Shown here one piece after another: positions 34,225 to 46,101 of a DNA stretch of 64,000 nt (the first letter of the stretch is position 1; each line of letters starts with the position of its first letter). The DNA comes from Rhizophagus irregularis. Lineage: Eukaryota > Glomeromycota > Glomeromycetes > Glomerales > Glomeraceae. Location of the stretch: the NCBI RefSeq assembly GCF_026210795.1, contig NC_089434.1, forward strand, positions 3,844,001 to 3,908,000, in the 5' to 3' direction. The position numbers and the translations under genes were made by a program. The notes under the pieces were generated by a model. It was not told the DNA's origin, searched no databases, and worked only from the letters and a program-made list of their open reading frames with translations.

Positions 34225-35415
34225 GTTGATCATTTTTTATTAAAATGTGAAAATTTTTTTTTTTAATTAAAAATGTCAAAAACTTGATTAAAAAACAAAA
34301 AAAAATTAAATTTTTTAATTAAAAAAGTCAGACTTGACGTTTTTTGTTATTAAAAATCAAAAAAAAAATGATTTTATTAATCAAAAATGTCAGACTTGAC
34401 GTTTTTTGTTATTAAAAATCAAAAAAAATGATTTTTTTTAATTAAAAACGTCAGACTTGACGTTTTTTGTTATTAAAATCAAAAAAAATGATTTTTTCTT
34501 AATTAAAAACGTCAGACTTGACGTTTTTTGTTATTAAAAATCAAAAAAAAATATATTTTTTAATTAAAAACGTCAGACTTGACGTTTTTTGTTATTAAAA
34601 ATCAAAAAAAAATATATTTTTTAATTAAAAACGTCAGACTTGACGTTTTTTGTTATTAAAAATCAAAAAAAATATTTTTTTTAATTAAAAACGTCAGACT
34701 TGACGTTTTTTGTTATTAAAAATCAAAAAAAAGTGATTTTTTTAATTAAAAACGTCAGACTTGACGTTTTTTGTTATTAAAAATCAAAAAAAAGTGATTT
34801 TTTTAATTAAAAACGTCAGACTTGACGTTTTTTGTTATTAAAAATCAAAAAAAAATATTTTTTTTAATTAAAAACGTCAGACTTGACGTTTTTTGTTATT
34901 AAAAATCAAAAAAAAATATTTTTTTTAATTAAAAACGTCAGACTTGACGTTTTTTGTTATTAAAATCAAAAAAAATGATTTTTTTTTAATTAAAAACGTC
35001 AGACTTGACGTTTTTTGTTATTAAAAATCAAAAAAAATATATATATTTTTTAATTAAAAACGTCAGACTTGACGTTTTTTGTTATTAAAAATCAAAAAAA
35101 AAATATTTTTTAATTAAAAACGTCAGACTTGACGTTTTTTGTTATTAAAAATCAAAAAAAATATTTTTTTTAATTAAAAACGTCAGACTTGACGTTTTTT
35201 GTTATTAAAAATCAAAAAAAATATTTTTTTTAATTAAAAACGTCAGACTTGACGTTTTTTGTTATTAAAAATCAAAAAAAAATATTTTTTTAATTAAAAA
35301 CGTCAGACTTGACGTTTTTTGTTATTAAAAATCAAAAAAAAATATTTTTTTAATTAAAAACGTCAGACTTGACGTTTTTGTTATTAAAAATTAAAAAAAA
35401 AATGATTTTTTTTTA
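34225..35415. repeat. Minisatellite: 18 copies of a ~60-bp unit with ACGTCA/TGACGT hairpin
   Basis: Eighteen tandem units of 57-64 bp, each with AACGTCAGACTTGACGTTTT followed by GTTATTAAAAATCAAAAAAA and a T-rich run. The conserved core is an inverted repeat, ACGTCA-GACT-TGACGT. Length differences are confined to A/T homopolymer lengths, while the core stays invariant except in the first one or two degenerate units and the last. It is not a CRISPR array: there are no unique spacers and the host is eukaryotic. TGACGT is also the half-site of CRE/bZIP binding, an observation only. Confidence 0.95.
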
Positions 35416-35424
35416 ATTATATTA

Positions 35425-37663
35425 GTGTACTTTTGGATATAATGGGTGAGTTTATTTTAAAAGCATACTAATACTACTAATAAATTAATAAAAGATTTTT
35501 TTATAACAATAGATTGTGTTTAGTGAGATTTATGAAAAAATTTTATGAAATTTTTTTTAATAAGAATAGCTTTGTATAAAAAATTTTCTAGAATTTTTTT
35601 TTAATAACGATATATCAGCATAGTAGTAATAGTACAATAGGGTTAACTATACAATAAATAGATGTAATAAATTTTTTGGAATTTTTTTTTAATAACAGTA
35701 AATTGGTATCATATAATAGATGATATAATAAATTTTTTTTGGAATTCTTCCTTAATAACAATATATTGGTATAGCACAATAGATAGATATAATAAAAATT
35801 TTCTGTGATTTATTTTTTAATTACAATAGATTGGTAACTTATTAATGGAAGTTAATAATTTTTTTACAGTTCACAGTACTAATATTACTTTTTTTTTTTT
35901 AATCGCAGCGCATTTGCAGTTTTATTAAAGTAGAAAAATAAAAGAATATGTATACATAGTATGATTCTAAAAGCTACTCTAATATAATTAAACTACAAAC
36001 CACTCGTCATACGTATAGTACCCCACGTGTGCACTGTCGAGTGATCGTTAGACTCAGTAGGTAGACAACATTTGTAATGCGTTATCTTAGCCAGACGGCC
36101 CTATCTTCAACATAGTAACACTAATATTACTAATAAGTAATGATAATAAAAGATTTTAATTACATTTAATAAGGTTAATAAAAAAAATTTTTTGAGATAT
36201 AATAGAATGGTATAGTACAATAGATAGATATAATAAAATTTTCTGGGATCTATTTTAATAATAACAGATTGGTATAACACAATGTATAGATATAAAAAAT
36301 ATTTCTGAATTCTTTTTTTTAATAATAGATTGATATGAATATATTTTCTGGGATTTTTTTTAGCAATAAGTCATTATATCAGTATAAAATTTTCTGGATT
36401 TTTTTTAATAACAATAGATCAGTATGGTATAATGGATAGAAATAAAAAATTTTAAGGATTTTTTTTTAATAACAATACTAGATTGGTATAGTACAATAGT
36501 TACTAGATATAAAATTTTCTGGGATTATTTTAATAACAATAGATAGGTATAGTACAATGGACTAATTTAATAAATTTTTTTGTGATTTTTTTTAATAACA
36601 ATAGATTGGTAATAGACAACTGATTATTAATTTGTTCAATTAATAATTGTTTTTTAGTAAGATTTTTTCCAGTAATACTACTACTAATAGGTATTAATAG
36701 TTAGTTTAATGAGTTAATAAAAGATTTTTTATAAATAGATTATATTTAATGACATATAAAAAAAATTTTGGGAGATTTTTTTTAATAACAATAGATCAAT
36801 ACAAAAAATTTACTGAGACTTTTTTTAATAACAATAGATTGGTATAGTACAATGAATAGATATAAAAAAATTTTAACTTTTTTTTTAATAATAGATTGAT
36901 ATAAATATATTTTCTGAATTTTTTTTTAACAATAGAGTCAATAAATCAATATAAAAAATTTTTTTGATAACAACAGATCAGTACTATATTATAATGGAGA
37001 GATATAAAAAATTTTTTAGATTTTTTATTAATATAATAGATCAGTTTCTGGAATTTTTTTATGACAAATTAGTATAGTACAATATATAAACTTTTCTGGG
37101 ATTTATTTAAATAACAATAGATATGATAAAATTTTTGGTGATTTTTTTTTTAGTAGCAATAGATTGGTAATAGACAATTATTACTGTGACCAAAACTGAT
37201 CTGATTTACCAATTCATTATCAGTTCAGTTTTTAATGTTTTCACAACATTTTTTATTGTCTATTACCAATCTATTGTTACTAAAAAAAATAATCACCAAA
37301 AATTTATCATACCTATTGTTATTAAAATAAATCTCAGAAAATTTTTTTATTAACCTTATTAAATGTAATCTATTGTTATAAAAATCTTTCATTTATATTA
37401 CTTACTAGTAATATTAGTGTTACTGTGAACTATAAAAAAATCTTACTAAAAAACAATTATTAACAAGTTAATTGTCTACTATCAACATATTGTTATTAAA
37501 AAAAAATCCCAGAAAATTTTTTTATACCAAACTATTACTAAAAAGAAATCTCATTAAATTTTTTATAAATCTCACTAAACACAATCTATTGTTATAAAAA
37601 AATCTTTTATTAATTTATTAGCAGTATTAGTATAAAACTCACTCACTATATCCAAAAGTACAC
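35425..37663. mobile_element. Asymmetric 2.2-kb fold-back element with TA flanks
   Basis: Left end 35425 begins GTGTACTTTTGGATATA and right end 37663 finishes with its complement. Both are flanked by TA (35423-35424, 37664-37665), as in Tc1/mariner-type insertions. The terminal ~120 bp (35425-35545 versus 37545-37663) are close inverted copies. The left arm (about 1750 bp) is stretched by diverged tandem repeats of a unit with AACAATAGATTGGTATAGTA and a TTTTCTGGGATTTTTTT tract. The right arm is only about 410 bp. The centre of symmetry is near 37215. A GC-richer island at about 36000-36115 (CCACGTGTGCACTGTCGAG) is embedded. No transposase is encoded. Confidence 0.75.
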
Positions 37664-39006
37664 TAGTTTCTGATTGAAAAGATTCATCTGGCATATTTTG
37701 ATAATATAAATTCATTTCTCTTATTTTAATTCCAAGTGTATTAATATCAGGTCTTTTTGATGAATCAGCATCCCAACATTCTTCTATTAAATTCTTATAT
37801 TCAACAGGAGTTCCTGATACTATTCTTGGCCTTATACCATTGATTATATTCATTGCAAGATTATAATCATGTTCATAATTAATAAATGGTGGTTGTTCAG
37901 ATGTAATTTCCCACATAAGTATTGCAACACTATAGATATCAGATGCTTCTGTAGTTTGTTTCCCAGAAATAACCTTAGGTGCCAAATAAGGAAGATTTCC
38001 ATATACACTTTTTGATGATTTATCAGCAGGTCCACAAAATCCAAGATCACTAATATACCAATTACTACTACGTCGTGAATACAATATATTTCCAGAATGC
38101 AAATCTCTATGAATTAAATTCTCAAAATGAATAAAATTAAGTGCCCTAACTATTTCAAAAGCTATATTGATTTTTTGTTTCCACTGTGATTCTGTTGTAA
38201 AAATTCTTTTAAACTTATGTCCATTTTAAACATTACAAGCATATAATTTCCATTTGATATATCTTGTGTTAAACCATAACACTGGACTATTTCCGCATGT
38301 TTATTACTTATAGTTAGATGTGATTTAGCCTAAAAATATTTAAGATTGAATATTAATATACAGTAGAACTTGTTAACTATTATTTCTTCAAAAATAATAC
38401 ATTTAGATTACAAACCTCTTCAAACCAACTTTGATTCGCACTTTCAACATTTTCTAATTTTTTAAGTATTACATTATGTCTTCCAAATCTTTTTAATTGC
38501 TGTTTTTTAAAATCCCATTCTTCATATCTTCCATCAACCCAAACCGCTGTATAAATTTCAGAAAACTCACCTTTTGTTAAATACTTGATATTCTGTAAAT
38601 TATTATATGGAATCCATTCGATTATAGTACCTGGTTCAAATGTTTCAATTTGACATTTCTGGATTAAATTATCAATATTAACATTTCCAGATGTCCAATT
38701 TGAAAATTTCTCTTTTAAATAATTTCGAACACAAAATTCACAATATAATGTAGCTAAACATTTTTGATTACAATTTTCACAAATTCTTCTTGTTCCTGAA
38801 TTTCCAAGAATTTTATTTCGATCATAACTGGTAGTTATCCAATTTATTGCATAATTTTTTTCATCTTTTGTAAGAGAATTATCAGCAAGAAGTGTTTGTT
38901 TTCTAAATTCATATCGTTTGTGTATATCATTATGGATATTATTATTTATTAATGCAAGTGACCTATTCATTGCTGCATGAACAAGTTCTTTTCGAATTAC
39001 AGACAT
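37664..39006 (-). pseudogene. Kinase gene, N-terminal and core part, frameshifted and truncated by insertion
   Basis: Exon 1 (39006-38416, 591 nt, exactly the length of exon 1 in the 59.5-kb paralogue) encodes 197 residues: a four-cysteine module (CENCNQKCLATLYCEFC), KFSNWTSGNVNIDNLIQKCQ, and the start of the kinase fold with LTKGEFSEIYTAVW and NVILKKLENVES. The intron is 38415-38330. Exon 2 starts AKSHLTISNKHAEIVQCYGL and keeps IHRDLHSGNIL, ISDLGFCGP, LPYLAPKV (APE changed to APK), DIYSVAILMWEI and RPDINTL. Compared with the paralogue, about 10 nt are missing near 38183-38187, shifting the frame before the HRDL motif. Beyond DESFQSET the sequence runs into the fold-back element. The tail probably continues at 25870. 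No functional kinase can be made from it as it stands. Confidence 0.85.
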
Positions 39007-40959
39007 TAAATTATTTAAAAAAGAGCTTAGAAAGGAAAAGGATTTTTATAAATTTGAAAGCTATAAAAATTGTGGCGAGAAAAAAGAGAAATAAGCTTAA
39101 TGAAGTTTTGTGTCCAAAATTATTAGTAATGATTTACAGTCTTATAATGTAGTGCAACTTACTAATATGGTTCTAGTAGTATCTGCATTCATGTTACACA
39201 TGTTACATACATCACGAGATGAAATTGTCACGTTATGTTTAACGTTGAAAAAAAAAATAATAATTTCTTAGTATTAAGTGATACATACAAGTAAACTTAT
39301 CACCAAGAGAATTTATTGGTTTCATTAGATTGAATAAAAAGAAAACAGGCGTAAATAATTGTTGAACTTACAAAATAAATTACTGGACTTTACTATGCCA
39401 TTGGAGCTGGAATTTAAGCAATGGAATCAGAGCCTCAGAGGAATATTAACCTGGTAAGTAATGAATAGTAATTTAGGTTATTATAATAAAAAAATAAGCG
39501 ATTAACTTAAAATATGGTAATGTTTTTTAAAAGAATAAAAATATTAATTAAGCCATATTAAATTAAAATATACATAATATACACGAAGAAAAAAAAAATT
39601 TATTAGATAAAAATTTATAAACTTACACATGACTCTAAATAATTTATACTATATATTTCAGTATAACAATATCGATAGCGATAAAGAATGAAAAAAGAAA
39701 AAAATTGGTTCAATGTAAAAATAATTTATTTGGTTCTCTATAATTATTAAAATATTAATAAAAAATAATTTACGTGGTACCTGACAAGGGGAAATTGTTA
39801 ATATTTTATGTTTTAAAAACAGTTAAATTCATGGGCGTGAAAGCGTATACAGTTTATTCTAATTTTTTATTAGTTTAACAGTATCCAAAATCAATTTAGG
39901 AACCGTTAGTAGGAGGTAATAAGAATGCTGCTGATAACATAATAATCTTGTGGACTACTTTGTTATTTACTTCTCGTTGCTATTTTTTTCATTACAATAT
40001 TATTCAATAATTAAATATTTCATCGAATTTATTATATATCTTAATTTACATTATAATTTTCATCGCAATTTTTTTGATTTGACAATTTGACTACGAAGGA
40101 AATTTTTGTAAGTACATTACGAGAAGCAAATTTTTCATTAATGTATCATCTAATCGAGTAGAAATACAAATATAATAAATATTCTTTCGATGATGACAGA
40201 GTAGAGCTCAAGTTGATTCATTCCATTAATCATTGTAATAACGTGCATAAAATCCTGATTTTGCAGTAAACACGCAATAATGATTGATTAGACTTTAAGG
40301 CTTGTAAGGATATATTCAAACTTTGGGTTTAATTAATACAAAGGAAAATATAATACTATTTTTTTTGGAAAAACTTATATTTAATTAATAAATGACGATA
40401 CTGTAGTTAATTTTAATGGAATTATTATCGCAGAATGTAGAGTTTAATTTTTTTAAAAAAAACAATATTAATTCCTTGACCAGAATCACTTATTAAAATT
40501 ATGTTAATAAGAGTTACGTAAAATTAGGTGGAGTACGATGTTATAACACTAATATAATCAAAAGAAAATAAGAAACTTCATTAGCCACTTTCACCCAACC
40601 ATCGGTTATCCTCAGGCCGGCCTCACTTGTAAAAATTACCACCAAACTAAGTATCGGAATCCGAATATAATTAATCTTTATATTTGATGTGGTATCACGT
40701 GAGCAGTTTCGTACGACATTGAAAAAATTTTTTTTATATGAAAGGGTTTTCATATAAAAAAAAAATTTTTTTAACGGTTTACGTTCAGGTTTTTTTTTGT
40801 GAAACTAAAAAATAAAATATTATTGGCAAGTTTCACTCATTCTTTATTATAAAATAAAACACACTTTCTTTTACTAACACTACAATATAAACTTGCAAAT
40901 CACAACGAGAATCACACTTTAAGTACTGAAGTAGCTTAATCAAGATTGTTCTTCAGGGA
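39007..40959. other. Intergenic DNA, nothing coding recognised
   Basis: Upstream side of the kinase copy. A 40-bp palindrome of T/A runs around ATATGAAAGGGTTTTCATAT lies at about 40728-40772. One TCACGTGA occurs at 40695-40702. Frames of 60-70 codons here show no recognisable motif. Confidence 0.45.
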
Positions 40960-42160
40960 ATGGGACGTATTATAAGCGAGGATTTGAGGTAGAGGGTAGT
41001 GTATTTATTTTGTGACGGCTATAATTTACAAGAAATTTTACAACTGCTAAGAATCAGTATGGATATGCGTAACAAATCCATTTTTGCAAGTAGAAAGGAG
41101 AAAAATTTTAGTGGATCTGATATGAAGGTTGGTTATTATAATTATGTTATAAATAATAATTTTAAAATAAATTTTAACGTTAGTCTCGCTATTTTATTTT
41201 TTAGATTTACAAGAAATTATTAAAGAATGTCCTAATTATTTGGATGAAATTGTTGGAGAGATGATTAATAAAACTCTATACCACTCACTTTATGGAGATC
41301 TTTAAAATATTGTGGAATAACAAGAAAGAAGGTTAAGTATATATCGTATTTATCGTATATTTTAATTATTATTTATTAGAATTACTAATCAGTCTATTAT
41401 TACTATTTTTAAAATCTAGTTGGAAAAAGCCGCAAAGAAAGGAGTGAATTGCTAAAATCTGATTATATATTTACTATTGGCACAGAATATCAAGAAAAAC
41501 AATTGATTTTTTTGGATGATACTGCTAAATATGAAAGATCTTTATCACGAACTTATGGATATTCATTTAGTATGTCAAAAAGTAGTTTTTTGAGATGCGT
41601 TAGGTATACTATTTTACCTGCACTTACTTTAGATGGATTTATTGCATGTGATATTATGAGATGTAGCTGTTCTAAAGAGAGATATTGTTCTTTTGTTTAT
41701 CGTTTTATCTCAAATTGTAAGTATTTTTTTATTTTCGCGTTCGTACAACTTTGCGATCATGTTTGTGATCACGCTACGTTTGTAAGTGTATAGTTTTTTT
41801 GATGATTTAATTTCAGTATTGCTAATTTCTAGTTATTTTAATTTTATTTTAATTTTATAATTACCTTTTATGAATCCTTACCCTGGAAAGACCAGTGTAT
41901 TAGTGATGGATAACGCTAAATACACCATGATGAAGAATTGATCAATGTAATTAAAAAATGTTGGTTGTAGAATATTATTTCTTCCTCTATACTCTCCTGA
42001 TAGAATTAGCATTTCTACAGTAAATAGCTGGATTAAAAGAAATAAGGATTTTATGGAAACCTGTCCTGATCCTGAATTTGCTATTATAGCAGCATTTTCA
42101 CAGATAACGCCTATGATAGCGAAATCTTATTTTAAAAAATCAATTTACTTTCAATAAAAA
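40960..42160 (+). pseudogene. Tc1/mariner (IS630-type DDE) transposase pseudogene with introns
   Basis: From ATG 40960 the plus strand reads MGRIISEDLR, a TAG stop, then RVVYLFCDGYNLQEILQLLR, a helix-turn-helix start. After an intron-like gap come DLQEIIKECPNYLDEIVGEM and WRSLKYCGITRKK, then an intron of about 90 bp ending near 41419, EKAAKERSELLKSDYIFTIG, and the first catalytic Asp in LIFLDDTAKYERSLSR. A later frame gives SVLVMDNAKY (second Asp) and RILFLPLYSPDR, where the third acid region is damaged, then NSWIKRNKDFMETCPDPEFA. The DDE spacing and YSPDxxP-like block identify the IS630/Tc1/mariner superfamily. Stops, frameshifts and a disturbed splice phase show it is dead. Terminal inverted repeats were not found. 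Confidence 0.85.
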
Positions 42161-42164
42161 TAAA

Positions 42165-45100
42165 TATAGAAAAGATTTTAAATTAATTATAGGCGAAAAT
42201 TTTTATTAGATACCTCATTTATTTGCAAAGAGCAAAGGATACATAATAAAGTGATCATTGATTTGAAAAAAAAAATTTATCACATTTTGTTAATAAACCA
42301 GCTATTATGCGTAATTTTTACTAATTTTTTTCTAATACCCATACTATTGATGCCTAATTTATTATGTTTTGGACTCTTTAGTCTATTTCATAATATTTAG
42401 TTTCACATTTCAGTTAATTTTTATAGGGTTTTTTTAGCAACTTCTGCTTATCAAATATCAAGATCTTATTCAAATTCTCAGACATTCTTCACCTTGGTCT
42501 TTTAGGTCCATTCCCTCAATTCATGATTGTCATCTTCATGTTCCTTAAATTGTACATATTGTACATGTTCAATTCTTATTCATGGTACCATTAACCAAAA
42601 TGCAAACCAATGTCTTTTCACAAGCTTTTACATTGTTTGATCTCTGCTTCCTATACAATTAATTTGTGAAGCATAATATTTTCCTTCCTTCCTTTAACAT
42701 TAATGTCTGACCTATATAATTTCTTCCTAAAATTTCTATAGACCTAAACTCTGGATATCCAAAAATAGCCCAATTCATCTGCCCAAAGTATTACCATTTG
42801 TTGGACCAGCATCCAAAAAGAGCTATTAAGCCAAAATTCAAACGTCCAGAAAGAGAAGAACATCCAAGATCAACTACCAATCACTAGAGTAATAAGCTCT
42901 ATTTTTTTTTACTACATTTTTTCCGTGAAATCACATGAGATCAGGGCTTTAAGCAGGCCTCAGAATGTAAGATATTAAATTGCCGCTTTTTATTTAAGTA
43001 CTAAGTTTCTTTACACAGAGATATTGTCATTTTGAAAATTAGAGAAACTGAAATATCTTCATCTAAGCTTTTTATGAGAGGTAATAAATACGTTTCTAAT
43101 TATATACTTCTGTGATTTTCTTAACTAGAAACCAGAATTATTTTTAATAAAACAGCTCAAATTATTGTTCTATTATTACCAAAATTTACTGTAGAGATTA
43201 AGCAATTTACATCATATTATTCATGGATTCATCACTTCAAATTCCAGAATTTTGTGCTCTTGACACCATTTTAGGAATTTTTCCATCATTTTTTTTAAAA
43301 AAAAATTTAGAATTTTAAAAGAAATTAAGAACTGATTATGAATATTTAAGTTTTTTAAATTTAGAAAAAAAGGGTTAAACTGTAAAAAAAATTTCTTTGA
43401 TTTTTTTTTTGTTTTAAGGCGAATTTTTCCATTTCCTGATTTGAGATTCTGTTGAATTTGAATTAATTATTTTTAAATTAAGTTCGCTAGTATGCCCAAG
43501 CAGTTGTAAAATGTTTATTAATATTAAAATATATGAGTAGCAAATCAGTGTTATATATATAAGTTGAATATTATAATTTATTGCAACATAATAATAAATT
43601 ATCTTATTATATTAAAAAATCTGTTAATTAAATTCTAAACATTAATCGGGTTTGTTGCAAATATCTAGAAAATGTTAACAATGCAAAATAAGCACATAAA
43701 TTTATTACACTGACTGGAAACAAATTTGGGAAACAATGTTCTATTTAATACTATATGTTATTACATTATTGAGGAAATGAAAGTGATATAAATGTAGAAT
43801 TTGTATTATTATTAGTCAGGTCTATTCTTATTTTCAATATACTTTCTTTATAATAAATTTGATTATTTGTATCTTTAAAAGTTTGTTAAATATCAAAGTT
43901 TATTTGTGTTTTTATTCCAATATATATAATATTAAAATTAAACATTTAATAATTCTTCTATTTTTTTCGGTCAGCAGTGTAAATGCACATCTCATCCAGG
44001 AGTGACCAGGACCAATGACACTAAAACATGAAGGCTTGAGTTACTATTGCTCAATGTATTAAGAGGTGTATTTATATTAATTATATTGAATTATGATATT
44101 AATTTACATCATCTATGTAACTGAAAATAACATCAAAGGAGTATTGAATTTAAAGCATCATTTACATTTGACCAAATTACCTTAAATAATTTACCCACTA
44201 GTGCACTTAGTCTTTTTTTTCTCATAATTGATTACTTTAGTATTTAAAAAAAATATTGGCTGATAATTAATATATTAAGCTTTATATGCTGATATGTGTG
44301 GCAATAATTTCTTTTTTTTATTCATAATTTTAAGTGAAATTGCAGTATTAATTTTCTCACATTCTATTTTAATATTAATAAATTTGCTTTATTTTCTTAT
44401 AATTTTATTATTTCATATAAATTAGATAATAATTGTTGTAATATATCCAAAATGTTATTTTACAAAGTGTAGGAAGTAGAGGAGAAAGATGAATCTGTCA
44501 TGTCTTCATCAGTGTCATGCTTGTATAAGATAGCCGGTACTTGAAAATATTTACTGGCAGGAACTTTCCAATTAAATGTGGCTATTTCGTTATCCTTCTT
44601 TAGTTGACCTTGACTTTCTTTTTTACCAATTTTTGATAATTTGTTCAATTTTTTTCTTTAATATATATATTGTTTATATTGTTTATTGAAAATTCTAAGA
44701 TTTCAGTTTTAATTCTGATGTTACCTACTAGTTAACAGTAGATTTTAAAAGTAATGCATGTGATTTTCTAGCTGTATCACCAGCATAAGACTTGGACACC
44801 TCTTTCATTAATAGAATATAATTGTTACAATGCTAATAAAGTTTATTGAGTTTTTGACCATGTTGTTTTATTAGAATATGATTCTGCAATATCATGTATT
44901 TAATTTTTAAATCTACATAAATCATGACTAAAATTTTAATGTTTTATGTTCCTTATTATAATCCTTTTAACAATTTATCAGCTTAATCCATTTTTTTTTT
45001 TTTAAGCATTATCAGCAAGGATTATCTGATTGATTTTCAGAATAATTATTAAGTAGATTCCAAAAAAACATATTTTCTATACACTAGTAGTTGAAATTGT

Positions 45101-45840
45101 GTGACTTAGGTATTGGTATTATTATAATTCAATTGATACTTGAAGATTTCAATGCTGCATAATGCATATAACTTCAGTTTGTAGAACAAAGTAAAAAATT
45201 TTAGCCATGTTGTCTTTAATGGATTTTTTTCCAATAATGCTTTGGATTAAATTTTATGTTGTATAATGATATTAGAAACATTAACTAAGCCACCTCAGGC
45301 CAGTAAAAAGAAAAATAGCTAAAGAATGGTTCAATATAAGGAATCAAATCAATTGATTCCTTAATCGACATAGCTTCCCTCTCATATTGTTACTTTTGAG
45401 TTAACCTCATGTAACTTAATAAATTCCAAGCATATGATTGGATTATGATCCTGGAAAGCAGTTTGACTTCAATCCTATACTTAGTGAGTTTGAGGATATT
45501 CCCATTGAATTGTTTGTTTTGATATAGATCCTAAAGGTGAGTGAGTTGAATTTAACAAATTTAATTGCTTTCATAAGTAGATTATCTGATTTGAGTCATT
45601 TAACTTTAAATAACACTTTAAATACATACACTGTATAGCATTGTATGTATTATTGAATTATATAATGTGAATATGTGATATTCTCAGGAAATCAAAAGCC
45701 CATACCAAAGAATAAGAATAATTAAAAGAATATAAAAATAATATATGAATAAAGAATAAATGATGAAGAGTGTAAAATAAATGCATTTGATTAATAAATT
45801 GTATACCAAGTACATCTACTATAGATGAAATATATTTCTA
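42165..45840. other. Long stretch without a supported gene
   Basis: Contains scattered possibly once-coding phrases: plus strand about 42785-42895 reads YHLLDQHPKRAIKPKFKRPE before a stop, and plus strand about 43977-44035 reads QCKCTSHPGVTRTNDTKT. A 62-codon minus-strand frame at 44648-44460 (NEIATFNWKVPASKYFQVPA) resembles no family I know. All are too short to call genes. Confidence 0.4.
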
Positions 45841-45844
45841 TTTA

Positions 45845-46101
45845 TACAGATTCCAAAAAATAAAATTCTCATTCTTTTTAAAAAAATCTTCACAATAATG
45901 TGGACGTGCTTCTTAGATTAAAAATGAACTTGGAAAGTATTCTGAAAATTTCCCATTAGAAGGATGGTCCCAAAGTAAAAGATTATCCAGATTTTTGATA
46001 AAAAGACCAGTGACCCTATATTTAGGTGGTATATTTGGGCAGATCCTGAACCCATGCCCATAATAAAAACAGGTATGGCAAGATGGAGACTGGTTTCTCA
46101 T
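45845..46101 (-). pseudogene. CCHC zinc-knuckle protein remnant
   Basis: The minus strand from 46101 gives a C-x2-C-x4-H-x4-C knuckle (CHTCFYYGHGFRIC), then PPKYRVTGLFIKNLDNLLLW. After one in-frame stop at 45913 it continues as EARPHYCEDFFKKNENF to about 45845. A zinc knuckle with this spacing binds single-stranded nucleic acid and is common in gag-like transposon proteins. Upstream on the same strand, near 47450-47380, a block reading DQKIISIDDNSDTTDD looks like acidic coding debris, perhaps of the same gene. No neighbouring polymerase was seen. The protein family is uncertain. Confidence 0.45.

Noticed and set aside
34225-35415. Regularly spaced palindromic repeats resembling a CRISPR array
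   Set aside because: The sequence between cores is the same in every unit apart from homopolymer length, there are no cas genes, and the window is eukaryotic. It is a minisatellite.
38380-38415. Extra residues VCNLNVLFLKK at the end of the kinase first exon
   Set aside because: They are intron: the sister gene splices at the same codon, and AKSHLTIS resumes in frame after the AG at 38331-38330.
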